Positions 1 to 8,628 of a DNA stretch of 64,000 bases are shown here, in pieces. Position numbers and translations under genes: made by a program. The stretch is taken from NCBI RefSeq assembly GCF_000702585.1, contig NZ_JNIQ01000001.1, positions 997,001-1,061,000 on the forward strand, given 5' to 3'. This DNA is from Exiguobacterium aurantiacum DSM 6208. Its GTDB lineage: Bacteria > Bacillota > Bacilli > Exiguobacteriales > Exiguobacteriaceae. Positions within the stretch are counted from its first letter, which is position 1; every line of letters begins with the position of its first letter. The notes below the pieces were generated by a model that worked only from the letters and a program-made list of their open reading frames with translations, was not told the origin of the DNA and did no database searches.

Positions 1-185
1 GCCTCCTCGCCCGTAAAGTCGACGGCATCGTCCTCGTCGTCGGTTGCGACAAGTCGGACCGCCAGATGGTCGTCAAGGCGAAAGAACAGTTGACGCTCGC
101 CGACGCGCACATCCTCGGCGTCGTCCTCAACAAGCGCGAGCCGCAAGGCAGCGATGACTATTACTACTACTACGCGTACGAGTAA
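1..185 (+). CDS. CpsD/CapB-type tyrosine-protein kinase, C-terminal fragment
   Basis: Only the last 60 codons are inside the window; the reading frame begins at base 3 and ends with TAA at 183-185. The residues contain the GIVLVVGCDKSDRQ stretch that follows Walker B in bacterial tyrosine kinases of the Wzc/CpsD family, then LGVVLNK, and the tail ends in a cluster of tyrosines (YYYYYAYE). In this family the tail tyrosines are autophosphorylated and govern chain-length control of the polysaccharide export machine at the membrane. A full-length paralogue at 44673-45371 aligns over the whole fragment. The phosphatase expected to reverse the modification starts 12 bases downstream, so the two are surely co-transcribed. 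The N-terminal ATP-binding part lies to the left of the window. Confidence 0.93.
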   Translation, partial: LLARKVDGIVLVVGCDKSDRQMVVKAKEQLTLADAHILGVVLNKREPQGSDDYYYYYAYE

Positions 186-197
186 AGGAGAAACGCC

Positions 198-965
198 ATG
201 ATTGATATCCATTGTCATCTCCTCCCGGCCGTCGATGACGGACCGGAGACGGTCGAACAAGCGATTGAAATGGCGAAACGCGCAGCAAGCGAAGGGGTGA
301 CCGCGATCGTGGTCACCCCCCACGCGTTTCACCCTCAGTTCGAGACGGGCGAGTTGAACGTTCAATACGCCGCCTCGACGTTACAGACGATTCTCCATAA
401 AGAAGGCATTTCGCTCGACTTGTACCCGGGGCAAGAGATTCGCATCTTCGGTGACTTGGTCGAAGCACTCGAGAAAGGCGAGGCGCTCTCGCTCGCCGGG
501 TCACGTTACGTGCTCGTCGAGTTTCCGAGCGACTCGGTGCCGGCCTACGCCGAGCAGTTGTTCTTCGGGTTGCAGACGGAAGGCTACACGCCGGTCATCG
601 CGCACCCTGAGCGCAACAAAGAGTTCGCGACGAACCCGAAGCGGCTCATGGACTTCGTCTCATCTGGAGCGTTGTCACAGATCACGACGTCATCCTTGAC
701 GGGAGAGTTCGGTCAGAACGTACAAGAGCTCGCCTTCACGTTTCTCCGCAACGGGCTCAGCCATTTGATCGCCTCCGATGCCCATAGTACCGGTCGCCGC
801 ACGTTCTACTGGACGGACGTCGAAGCGGTCGTCACGAAAGAGCTCGGTCACGATAAGTGGGAGACGTACATGACGAACGCCGAGGCGATCTTGAAAGACG
901 AATTCATCTTCATCGACCCGCCCGTTCTTCCAACGAAGAACTGGAGAGGGAAATGGAAGAAATGA
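198..965 (+). CDS. CpsB/YwqE-type tyrosine-protein phosphatase (PHP family)
   Basis: The protein has 255 residues, the usual size for the CpsB/CapC/YwqE family of manganese-dependent phosphotyrosine phosphatases. It opens with the PHP metal-binding motif DIHCHLLPAVDDG, followed by VVTPH near residue 40, IAHPER near residue 135 and SDAHS near residue 194, all metal-ligand positions of the fold. The predicted substrate is the tyrosine tail of the kinase encoded immediately upstream. A good ribosome binding site (AAAGGAG) precedes ATG 198. Locus 2 has no such phosphatase, so this enzyme may serve both kinases; that is inference. Codon and base use are GC-rich and host-like, unlike the cassette that starts near 4 kb. 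Confidence 0.93.
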   Translation: MIDIHCHLLPAVDDGPETVEQAIEMAKRAASEGVTAIVVTPHAFHPQFETGELNVQYAASTLQTILHKEGISLDLYPGQEIRIFGDLVEALEKGEALSLAGSRYVLVEFPSDSVPAYAEQLFFGLQTEGYTPVIAHPERNKEFATNPKRLMDFVSSGALSQITTSSLTGEFGQNVQELAFTFLRNGLSHLIASDAHSTGRRTFYWTDVEAVVTKELGHDKWETYMTNAEAILKDEFIFIDPPVLPTKNWRGKWKK

Positions 966-1019
966 TTTCCCTTTTATGACAAATGACTCTTGACATAAGG
1001 TATATCGATATGATTTTTG

Positions 1020-1033
1020 TCGACAGTTGTCGA
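1020..1033. promoter_or_regulatory. Inverted repeat TCGACA-GT-TGTCGA in the cpsB-galU gap
   Basis: A perfect 6+2+6 dyad lies 55 bases after the phosphatase gene and 25 bases downstream of a TTGACA hexamer at 990-995. It could be an operator for a dimeric regulator acting on a promoter for galU and the genes after it. No convincing -10 box at ideal spacing was found, so the promoter itself is uncertain. Confidence 0.35.
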
Positions 1034-1108
1034 ACGATTTTAGGTTTTAATTCCCTATCATTGGTTTTTTAAGAAGCTATTACGTGATAACCTTAATTTA
1101 TAATTTTC

Positions 1109-1134
1109 AAAGGATGTTAATTACATCCTTTTTT
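1109..1134 (+). terminator. Intrinsic terminator / attenuator upstream of galU
   Basis: AAAGGATGT at 1109-1117 pairs perfectly with ACATCCTTT at 1123-1131 around a 5-base loop, and a run of T follows to 1134. It sits only 46 bases before the galU start. That leaves too little room for a normal promoter plus leader after it. Transcripts from upstream must therefore pass it, which fits attenuation or processive antitermination. Confidence 0.75.
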
Positions 1135-1180
1135 ATATTGTTCATACAATTAATATTTATATATACAGAGGAGGAGTATC

Positions 1181-2080
1181 ATGACAATCAAAAAAGTGAG
1201 AAAAGCCGTTATCCCGGCAGCGGGTCTCGGTACGCGCTTCCTCCCAGCGACGAAAGCGATGCCGAAAGAGATGCTGCCGATCGTCGATAAGCCGACGATT
1301 CAATACATCATCGAAGAAGCGGTCGAGTCAGGCATCGAGGATATCTTGATCGTCACGGGGAAAGGCAAGCGGGCGATTGAAGACCACTTCGATTCTGTGC
1401 CGGAACTTGAGCAGACGTTAATTGAAAAAGGGAAGTCAGAATTTTTAAAGCTCGTCGAAGAGACGACGAACATCAACATCCACTTCATCCGGCAGTCCAA
1501 GCCGATGGGACTGGGCCACGCGGTGCTGCAAGCGAAAGCGTTCATTGGAGATGAGCCGTTTGTCGTCATGCTTGGCGATGACATCGTCCAGGCGGACGTG
1601 CCGTGCACGAAGCAATTAATTGAGCAATACAATAAAACGGAAAGCTCAATTATCGGGGTACAGCCGGTATCGCGTGACGTGACGCATCGTTATGGCATCG
1701 TCGATCCTCTAGCATCACTTGAAGGCGGGTTACATAAAGTTGAGTCATTCGTTGAAAAACCGGCAGCTGGGACGGAACCGTCGAATTTGGCGATTCTAGG
1801 TCGCTATTTGTTCACGCCGCAAATCTTTAAGTTTTTAGAGACGCAAGATGCGGGTGCGGGCGGAGAGATTCAGCTGACGGACGCCATCACGCGATTAAAT
1901 GAAGTACAACGTGTGTTTGCCTACGAGTTTGATGGCAAACGTTACGACGTCGGCGAGAAGCTCGGTTTTATCCAGACGACGCTCGAATTTGCGTTGAACC
2001 GTGACGATCTTCGAGATGATGTCTTAAAGATGATCACGCAATTAGTTGAAGAACAAACTGCGGTGAGCGCAGTCAAGTAA
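1181..2080 (+). CDS. galU: UTP--glucose-1-phosphate uridylyltransferase
   Basis: The 299-residue product makes UDP-glucose from UTP and glucose-1-phosphate, the precursor for Ugd and for many glycosyltransferases. The N-terminus carries the nucleotidyltransferase signature [18 protein letters not shown] and then [23 protein letters not shown] near residue 129 supplies the metal-binding aspartate, and FVEKP and YDVGEKLGF are further GalU/GtaB motifs. Length matches the family. ATG 1181 is preceded by a strong AGAGGAGGAG site. It is the first gene after an attenuator-like hairpin and lies 15 bases before the EpsC-type gene, so it heads or joins the polysaccharide operon. Composition is host-like. 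Confidence 0.96.
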   Translation: MTIKKVRKAVIPAAGLGTRFLPATKAMPKEMLPIVDKPTIQYIIEEAVESGIEDILIVTGKGKRAIEDHFDSVPELEQTLIEKGKSEFLKLVEETTNINIHFIRQSKPMGLGHAVLQAKAFIGDEPFVVMLGDDIVQADVPCTKQLIEQYNKTESSIIGVQPVSRDVTHRYGIVDPLASLEGGLHKVESFVEKPAAGTEPSNLAILGRYLFTPQIFKFLETQDAGAGGEIQLTDAITRLNEVQRVFAYEFDGKRYDVGEKLGFIQTTLEFALNRDDLRDDVLKMITQLVEEQTAVSAVK

Positions 2081-2095
2081 GGGGAGGGAAACCGA

Positions 2096-3973
2096 TTGTC
2101 GATTCCTGAACTCGGTCGTAAGTCTTTACGGACCGGTCTATTGGTCACACTCGATATTATCGCGATTATATCGTCGATGGTACTGACTTATTTTTTCTTA
2201 TATCCAGTTGAATTCATTCAAAATATTGATCAAAATCATTTTTTGGAGTCCGCATTCCTATATAGCGCCCTCTTTATCGTCATGGCCGGGGTGAGCCGGT
2301 TGTACCGGGTGGCGTGGCGCTTTGCGAGTATGTCCGAGGCGATTCGTCTAGCCACGACATTGTTTATGAGTACGGTCACTTTACTGCTCATTCAATTCGC
2401 AGTGTACGGTGAGGCGATGGAGCGGATGCTGTTCCTCAGTTTTTGTTTGTCTCTTCTTATGCTTGGAGGGATTCGTTTAGGCTCACGCGTCTACATCACG
2501 TGGAAACAGCAAAAATACTCCGTTTTTCTCGGCCGCAATATGAAACGACGCAAAGATGTGAAACGGACGCTCGTCATCGGGGCCGGTCAAGCCGGGCGCA
2601 TGTTGGTCCGACAAATCCAACAGTCGGATAACCATCGTATGAACCCGGTCGCATTTATTGATGACAATCGTCATCTTCAGACGTTGACCGTCAACGGGGT
2701 GCGTGTCGTTGGGACGATTGAGCAGTTAGAACAAGTCGTCGAGAACGAAGCGATTGATAAAATCGTCTTCGCGATCCCGTCGATGAAGTATCAAGAGCGT
2801 CTCGCCATCATCAAACGAGCGAAGGCGGTCTGTACGAACGTGCATACGCTCCCGATGATCGAGGAAGTGGCGGCCGGGAAAGTCGCCGTCAATCAGATGC
2901 GGCAAGTATCGATTGAAGACTTGCTTGGTCGTGAGCCGGTCGAACTCGACATTTCCGGTATCCAGTCGGAAGTGGAAGGGAAGACGGTGTTGGTGACAGG
3001 TGCTGGTGGATCGATTGGATCCGAAATCTGTCGTCAAATCTTGAAATTCAGCCCTGAACGATTGCTTTTACTTGGGCACGGTGAGAACAGCATCTATTTG
3101 ATTGAACGCGAATTACGTGAGTTGAAGGTAGATGTCGAACTCATTCCAGTCATCGCCGATGTGCAAGACGTCGAGCGGTTGCGTGACGTCTTTATGACCC
3201 ATACGCCTCATCTAGTGTTCCATGCAGCAGCACACAAGCATGTCCCATTAATGGAAGCAAACCCGCATGAAGCGGTGAAGAACAATATCTACGGCACAAA
3301 AAATGTCGCTGAGATGGCGGATGAATACGGAGCAGCCCGCTTCGTCATGATTTCGACCGATAAAGCGGTCAACCCGACGAACGTCATGGGCTCGACAAAG
3401 CGCATCGCCGAAATGGTCGTCCAAAACTTGGCGAAGACAAGTCGGACGAAATATGCGGTCGTTCGTTTCGGAAACGTGCTTGGTAGCCGTGGATCGGTTA
3501 TCCCACTCTTTAAAACACAGATTGAAAAAGGTGGACCGGTCACGGTCACACATCCGGATATGACACGCTACTTCATGACCATCCCTGAGGCAAGTCGCCT
3601 TGTCATTCAGGCGGGAACACTTGCCGATGGTGGAGAAGTATTCGTGCTCGATATGGGTGAACCGGTTAAGATTGTTGATCTTGCTCGTAACATGATTAAA
3701 CTGAGTGGATTTACGGAAGAGCAAATTTCAATCGCCTTCAGTGGGATTAGACCAGGCGAGAAGATGTTTGAAGAACTCTTGAAGGAAGGCGAAGTCCATC
3801 CCGAAGCAGTTTATCCGAAGATTTTTACTGGCATCGTAACGGAAGAGACGAATTTGAATGAAAAATTGGCTCAAATGAATAAATTGAAGACAAGTGAAGC
3901 ACTTAGTCTATATCTTGTAAATTGGGCAAATGAACAGTTGACAGTAAGGAAGGATATGAAACAAACAATATAG
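2096..3973 (+). CDS. EpsC/CapD-type UDP-N-acetylglucosamine 4,6-dehydratase (membrane)
   Basis: The 625-residue protein has the architecture of the FlaA1/WbpM/EpsC long form. About four membrane segments occupy roughly residues 15-130, then comes a CoA-binding-like Rossmann domain (VIGAGQAGRML near 165) and an extended SDR domain (VTGAGGSIGSEI near 300). The SDR active-site region reads STDKAVNPTNVMGSTK. The family converts UDP-GlcNAc to the 4-keto-6-deoxy sugar, the first step to bacillosamine. The start is TTG 2096, 8 bases after GGGGAGGG; no better in-frame start is visible. The following genes (aminotransferase, sugar transferase, acetyltransferase) complete the same pathway, as in Bacillus eps operons. 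Base composition shifts from host-like to AT-rich towards the 3' end. Confidence 0.93.
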   Translation: MSIPELGRKSLRTGLLVTLDIIAIISSMVLTYFFLYPVEFIQNIDQNHFLESAFLYSALFIVMAGVSRLYRVAWRFASMSEAIRLATTLFMSTVTLLLIQFAVYGEAMERMLFLSFCLSLLMLGGIRLGSRVYITWKQQKYSVFLGRNMKRRKDVKRTLVIGAGQAGRMLVRQIQQSDNHRMNPVAFIDDNRHLQTLTVNGVRVVGTIEQLEQVVENEAIDKIVFAIPSMKYQERLAIIKRAKAVCTNVHTLPMIEEVAAGKVAVNQMRQVSIEDLLGREPVELDISGIQSEVEGKTVLVTGAGGSIGSEICRQILKFSPERLLLLGHGENSIYLIERELRELKVDVELIPVIADVQDVERLRDVFMTHTPHLVFHAAAHKHVPLMEANPHEAVKNNIYGTKNVAEMADEYGAARFVMISTDKAVNPTNVMGSTKRIAEMVVQNLAKTSRTKYAVVRFGNVLGSRGSVIPLFKTQIEKGGPVTVTHPDMTRYFMTIPEASRLVIQAGTLADGGEVFVLDMGEPVKIVDLARNMIKLSGFTEEQISIAFSGIRPGEKMFEELLKEGEVHPEAVYPKIFTGIVTEETNLNEKLAQMNKLKTSEALSLYLVNWANEQLTVRKDMKQTI

Positions 3974-3993
3974 TAACGAGGGGACTTTGTTAA

Positions 3994-5130
3994 ATGAGCT
4001 TAAAAACCCAAGTAAGTACGGACAAGCGTATCTTGTTAGCATCGCCTCATATGAGTGATGAAGGATATGAACAAGAATATGTAAAAGAAGCGTTTGACAC
4101 GAATTGGATTGCTCCACTTGGTTCGAATGTCGATGGATTCGAACGTGAGTTGGCTGAAAAAGTAAATGTGAACGCTGCAGCGGCGTTAAGTTCTGGTACT
4201 GCTGCGATTCACTTAGCACTTAAAGCAGCTGGCGTGGGTGCAGGGGATATCGTTTTCTGTTCAACATTGACGTTCTCTGCTACCGCTAATCCAATCATTT
4301 ATCAAGGTGCCACACCTGTGTTCATTGACAGTGATTATAAAACATGGAATATGGATCCTCTTGCGCTAGAATCAGCTTTCGAGAAATATCCACATGTTAA
4401 AGCTGTTCTGGTTGTCCATTTATACGGTCTCGCAGCTGACATGGATCGAATTATGGAAATTTGTTCTAAACACAATGTCATAGTCATTGAAGATGCAGCA
4501 GAAAGTTTGGGCAGCTTCTACAAAGGACGTCCGACCGGTGCAATTGGTCAGTTTGGGATTTATTCATTCAATGGGAATAAGATAATAACAACTTCAGGTG
4601 GGGGTATGCTTGTATCAAATGATGAAATTGCTGTTGAAAAAACTCGTTTTTGGGCGACTCAGTCACGCGATCAAGCACGTCACTATCAACATAGTGAATT
4701 AGGATTTAATTACCGGATGAGTAATGTTGTTGCTGGAATTGGTAGAGGGCAGTTAAAGGTGCTTGAACAACGTGTCCAGCGCAAAAAAGAGATTTTTAAG
4801 TTCTATAAAAATGCTCTTGCAGAGATCGAAGACATTACATTCATGCCAGTGAATGATTGGGATCAACCAAACTATTGGTTATCATGCGCAACGATTGAAG
4901 GCGATATTTCACCTTATAGTGTTATGGATGCATTAGAAGGTGAAAACATCGAATCTCGTCCCGTTTGGAAGCCGATGCATTTGCAACCTTACTTCGAACA
5001 GTACGATTACGTCGGAGCAGACGTTTCTAAAACCTTGTTTGAAAAAGGTATCTGTTTACCGTCAGATACGAAGATGAGCAACGAAGATTTAAAACGTATC
5101 GTAGAAATTATTAAAGGATTATGGACTTGA
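3994..5130 (+). CDS. DegT/DnrJ/EryC1-family sugar aminotransferase (EpsN/PglE type)
   Basis: The 378-residue PLP-dependent enzyme is predicted to aminate the UDP-4-keto-6-deoxy-GlcNAc made by the preceding dehydratase. Family motifs are present in order: LSSGTAAIHLALKAAG near residue 67, VIEDAAESLGS near 168, and SFNGNKIITTSGGGML near 192 with the PLP-binding lysine. Length fits PglE/EpsN. ATG 3994 follows a GAGGGG site, 20 bases after the dehydratase stop. The gene marks the left edge of the AT-rich cassette. Confidence 0.92.
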   Translation: MSLKTQVSTDKRILLASPHMSDEGYEQEYVKEAFDTNWIAPLGSNVDGFERELAEKVNVNAAAALSSGTAAIHLALKAAGVGAGDIVFCSTLTFSATANPIIYQGATPVFIDSDYKTWNMDPLALESAFEKYPHVKAVLVVHLYGLAADMDRIMEICSKHNVIVIEDAAESLGSFYKGRPTGAIGQFGIYSFNGNKIITTSGGGMLVSNDEIAVEKTRFWATQSRDQARHYQHSELGFNYRMSNVVAGIGRGQLKVLEQRVQRKKEIFKFYKNALAEIEDITFMPVNDWDQPNYWLSCATIEGDISPYSVMDALEGENIESRPVWKPMHLQPYFEQYDYVGADVSKTLFEKGICLPSDTKMSNEDLKRIVEIIKGLWT

Positions 5131-5131
5131 T

Positions 5132-5752
5132 ATGAATAAAAATAGTTTTTACGAGCAATTTTTTAAACGACCTTTTGATTTGCTGATTTCACTGATTGCA
5201 CTACTTGTTCTAAGTCCAATCATTATTGTGATTGGACTTCTAGTACGCACAAAATTAGGTAGTCCGATTTTGTTTTCACAAACTCGCCCTGGATTACATG
5301 GGAAGTTGTTTAAAATTTATAAGTTTAGGACTATGACAGATTTAAAAGATGAAAACGGAAATTTGCTTTCAGATGAAATTCGTTTAACGTCTTTTGGTCG
5401 GTTTTTACGTTCTACATCATTAGATGAGCTACCTGGATTAATTAATATTGTCAAAGGTGATATGTCTTTGATTGGGCCTCGTCCGCTATTGGTTGAGTAT
5501 TTGCCGCTCTATTCAAAGGAGCAAGCAAAACGTCATACCGTTCGACCGGGCCTGTCTGGGCTTGCGCAAGTGAATGGTCGCAATCTATTGACTTGGGAAG
5601 AGAAGTTTAACTTAGACGTAAAATATGTTCAGAATGTTAGTTTCATGGGGGATATAAAGCTGATTTTTTTGACATTAAAAAAGGTGGCTTTGAAAGAAGG
5701 AATTAGTGCAACAGACCACGTTACAGTAGAACCTTTTAAAGGGAGCGAATAA
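5132..5752 (+). CDS. Initiating undecaprenyl-phosphate sugar-1-phosphate transferase (EpsL/PglC type)
   Basis: The 206-residue protein is a small monotopic phosphoglycosyl transferase. KRPFDLLISL is followed by one hydrophobic segment (about residues 14-36), then the catalytic core with FSQTRPGLHG, IYKFRTM, TSLDELPGLINI and SLIGPRPLL. The family transfers a sugar-1-phosphate from UDP-sugar to undecaprenyl phosphate at the inner face of the membrane, starting each repeat unit. The adjacent pathway genes make diacetylbacillosamine the likely substrate (inference). The gene starts one base after the aminotransferase stop. Locus 2 has its own counterpart at 51336-51980. Confidence 0.93.
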   Translation: MNKNSFYEQFFKRPFDLLISLIALLVLSPIIIVIGLLVRTKLGSPILFSQTRPGLHGKLFKIYKFRTMTDLKDENGNLLSDEIRLTSFGRFLRSTSLDELPGLINIVKGDMSLIGPRPLLVEYLPLYSKEQAKRHTVRPGLSGLAQVNGRNLLTWEEKFNLDVKYVQNVSFMGDIKLIFLTLKKVALKEGISATDHVTVEPFKGSE

Positions 5753-5755
5753 CCT

Positions 5756-6382
5756 TTGAAAAAGTTATTAATTATAGGGGCAAGTGGTCATGGCAAAGTG
5801 GTGGCTAACATAGCGCACGATTGTGGAGATTGGAATGAAATATCATTTCTTGATGACGATTTGAATAAGGTAGGTAGTAGTCTCATAGGGTTTAATATTA
5901 TTGATACAACAGCAAACTTAGAATTGTACATCGATGACTATGAGTTTGTGGTAGGAATTGGGGATGCGTATGTTCGAGAAGAAGTCACACATAAGTTATT
6001 GGAAATGGGTGCGTATTTGTCTACATTGATTCATCCATCTGCCGTAATTGGTCTTGACGTTAAAATAGATCAAGGTACTGTTCTTATGCCTATGTGTGTT
6101 GTTAACTCATCGTCTACTATAGGGCTAGGTTGTATTATAAACACCGGTTCAACAGTTGATCATGATTGTGAGTTAGGGGCCTTTGTCCATGTATCTCCGG
6201 GGTCTACAATCGCTGGAACTGTAAAAATAGGCAGTAGAACTTGGATTGGAACAGGCGCAAGAATTATAAATAATTTAAGTGTTTTTCAAGATTGCACAAT
6301 CGCAGCAGGTGCTGTAGTAGTAAAAAGTATCAATAGTCCTGGACTGTATATAGGTATTCCGGCAAGGGAAGTAATAAAATGA
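5756..6382 (+). CDS. Sugar O/N-acetyltransferase (EpsM/PglD/NeuD family)
   Basis: The 208-residue product begins with a small Rossmann-like domain (LLIIGASGHGKVVANIA) and continues as a left-handed beta-helix of hexapeptide repeats. INTGSTVDHDCELG near residue 127 supplies the catalytic histidine, and GIPAREV closes it. PglD and EpsM acetylate the 4-amino group of UDP-4-amino-6-deoxy-GlcNAc, finishing UDP-N,N'-diacetylbacillosamine. The start is TTG 5756, preceded by AAAGGGAG; translation from it gives the expected family N-terminus. The stop overlaps the next start by 4 bases (ATGA). Confidence 0.92.
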   Translation: MKKLLIIGASGHGKVVANIAHDCGDWNEISFLDDDLNKVGSSLIGFNIIDTTANLELYIDDYEFVVGIGDAYVREEVTHKLLEMGAYLSTLIHPSAVIGLDVKIDQGTVLMPMCVVNSSSTIGLGCIINTGSTVDHDCELGAFVHVSPGSTIAGTVKIGSRTWIGTGARIINNLSVFQDCTIAAGAVVVKSINSPGLYIGIPAREVIK

Positions 6383-7605
6383 ATATTCTATTTCTTACAT
6401 TGTTAGATTTTGATTCATTAGAAGAGCAAGGTATATATACAGATTTGATGAGAGAGTTTGCATTAAATAATCATGAAGTTTATATTGTTTCTCCAGTTGA
6501 AAAAAAGACACAACAGAATACTTATTTAATTAATGAAAAAAACGTAAAGATATTAAAAGTGAAAATTGGAAATGTGCAAAAAACTAATATGATGGAAAAA
6601 GGGATTTCTTTATTACTTTTAAATCGAAAATTTAAAAATTCCATAAGAGAGTATTTTAGCGGTGTTAAATTTGATTTGATAATTTATGCTACTCCACCAA
6701 TTACTCTAGTAAACACTATCAAATATATTGTTAAACGTGATAGAGCAAAATCTTATTTACTGTTAAAAGATATTTTCCCTCAAAACGCTGTTGATTTAGA
6801 AATGATATCTAAAAAAGGTTTAAGTAGATTCATTTATTCCTACTTCAGGTGGAAAGAAAAAGAATTATATAAGATTTCAGACTATATAGGTTGTATGTCA
6901 CTAGCGAATGTAAAGTATATTTTAAAAGAAAATAAAACAGTAGATTCTGATAAAGTTGAAATTTGTCCTAATACAATTTCACCGTTAAACATAGATATTA
7001 GCGATGTTGATAAAATGAAGATTAAACAAAAGTATAAACTACCTTTAAATAAGACAATTTTTATTTACGGAGGTAATTTAGGAAAACCGCAAGGAATTGA
7101 TTTCATCATTGAATGTTTAAGGAAGAATGAGGAGAATGATAATTCATTTATATTAATTATTGGTTCTGGTACCGAATATAATAAACTGCATAAAATATTT
7201 GAACAAGAAGATTTTAATAATGCTAAATTGATGCATGGACTTCCTAAACATGAATATGAAATGTTAGCTAGTTCGTGTGATGTGGGATTGGTATTTTTGG
7301 ACCATCGCTTTACAATCCCAAATTTCCCGTCAAGAATTTTATCTTATATGCAAGCATCGATGCCAATCATAGTTTCTTCTGATGGAAATACTGATGTAGG
7401 GAAAATTGCAACAGAAGGTAAATTTGGATATAGTTGTTCGAGTCAGGATATAGAAGGGTTTAATGTATTGCTGGGGCGACTAAATAGCAAAGCGCTCAGA
7501 ACAAAAATGGGTAAAAATTCTCGTCAATATCTAGAAAATAATTATAACTCTAAAGTAAGTTATTCGATTATAATGAAGCATTTTATGGGAAGTGAGAGTG
7601 TTTAA
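6379..7605 (+). CDS. GT4-family glycosyltransferase, WbuB-like
   Basis: The 408-residue GT-B fold protein has an N-terminal acceptor domain and a C-terminal nucleotide-sugar domain with IFIYGGNLGKPQGIDFII near residue 227, IIGSGTEY and FPSRILSYMQASMPIIVSS near residue 313. Position and resemblance suggest a WbuB-type L-FucNAc transferase that adds the second sugar, because the capE/capF/capG genes follow directly. That specificity is inferred. The gene is strongly AT-rich. It overlaps both neighbours tightly, with 4 bases shared upstream and a downstream start one base after its stop. Confidence 0.85.
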   Translation: MNILFLTLLDFDSLEEQGIYTDLMREFALNNHEVYIVSPVEKKTQQNTYLINEKNVKILKVKIGNVQKTNMMEKGISLLLLNRKFKNSIREYFSGVKFDLIIYATPPITLVNTIKYIVKRDRAKSYLLLKDIFPQNAVDLEMISKKGLSRFIYSYFRWKEKELYKISDYIGCMSLANVKYILKENKTVDSDKVEICPNTISPLNIDISDVDKMKIKQKYKLPLNKTIFIYGGNLGKPQGIDFIIECLRKNEENDNSFILIIGSGTEYNKLHKIFEQEDFNNAKLMHGLPKHEYEMLASSCDVGLVFLDHRFTIPNFPSRILSYMQASMPIIVSSDGNTDVGKIATEGKFGYSCSSQDIEGFNVLLGRLNSKALRTKMGKNSRQYLENNYNSKVSYSIIMKHFMGSESV

Positions 7606-8628
7606 ATGTTTAAAAATAAATCATTGCTAATAACTGGTGGAACTGGTTCATTTGGAAATGCAGTAATGGAACGTTTCCTTGAAACTGATATTAAAGAAGT
7701 CCGTATTTTCTCACGTGATGAGAAAAAACAAGAGGACATGCGTAAAAAATATCAAAACGAAAAGTTAAAGTTTTATATTGGGGATGTTCGTGATCAAAAC
7801 AGTGTGAAAAATGCGATGTATGGTGTAGATTACGTGTTTCACGCGGCTGCTTTAAAACAGGTACCTTCATGTGAATTTTTCCCGTTAGAAGCAGTGAAGA
7901 CAAATGTCCTCGGAACTGAGAACGTTTTAAATGCCGCAATTGAAATTGGTGTTAAAAAAGTAATCTGCCTTTCAACCGATAAGGCGGCATACCCAATCAA
8001 CGCAATGGGGATTTCAAAGGCGATGATGGAGAAGGTCTTTGTTGCGAAAGCACGTACGATTGATTCGACTCAAACGTTAATCTGCGGCACTCGTTACGGG
8101 AATGTTATGGCTTCTCGTGGATCGGTTATTCCTTTATTCATTGATCAAATTAAAAAAGGTGAGCCATTGACAGTTACGGACCCGAATATGACGCGATTCT
8201 TGATGAGCTTAGAAGAAGCGGTGGAACTTGTGGTGTTTGCATTCAATAATGCGGTAGCCGGCGACATCATGGTTCAAAAATCTCCGGCTTCTACGGTTGG
8301 TGACTTAGCAATCGCTTTAAAAGAATTATTTGAGGTCGACAATGAAATTAAAGTAATCGGTACACGTCATGGAGAGAAGGCATTCGAGACGTTATTAACG
8401 CGAGAAGAACATATTGTTGCAGATGATATGGGTGATTTTTATCGAGTGCCGGCAGATACACGTGATTTAAACTATGATAAGTACTTTAGTGAAGGTGACC
8501 AACAGTTGACTCAAGAGGGCGAATATAATTCTAATAATACGGAACGTTTGTCAATCGAACAAATTAAACAACGGTTGCTGACGCTTGACTATGTGAAAAC
8601 CGAACTCGAGAAGCGAGTAAAAGCATGA
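7606..8628 (+). CDS. capE: UDP-GlcNAc 4,6-dehydratase/5-epimerase (CapE/FnlA type)
   Basis: The 340-residue extended SDR opens with LLITGGTGSFGNAVMERF (NAD-binding glycine motif). It carries VFHAAALKQVPSCEFFP and LSTDKAAYPINAMGISK, the signature of the CapE/FnlA branch that performs dehydration and C5 epimerisation as the first step to UDP-N-acetyl-L-fucosamine. Length is normal. A very similar paralogue lies at 52086-53129 in locus 2. The gene follows its upstream neighbour without a gap and overlaps capF by 4 bases. Confidence 0.94.
   Translation: MFKNKSLLITGGTGSFGNAVMERFLETDIKEVRIFSRDEKKQEDMRKKYQNEKLKFYIGDVRDQNSVKNAMYGVDYVFHAAALKQVPSCEFFPLEAVKTNVLGTENVLNAAIEIGVKKVICLSTDKAAYPINAMGISKAMMEKVFVAKARTIDSTQTLICGTRYGNVMASRGSVIPLFIDQIKKGEPLTVTDPNMTRFLMSLEEAVELVVFAFNNAVAGDIMVQKSPASTVGDLAIALKELFEVDNEIKVIGTRHGEKAFETLLTREEHIVADDMGDFYRVPADTRDLNYDKYFSEGDQQLTQEGEYNSNNTERLSIEQIKQRLLTLDYVKTELEKRVKA

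Noticed and set aside
1084-1290. A 68-codon frame overlapping the galU start.
   Set aside because: It crosses the terminator hairpin and runs out of frame into galU with an unnatural tail; galU itself is clear.
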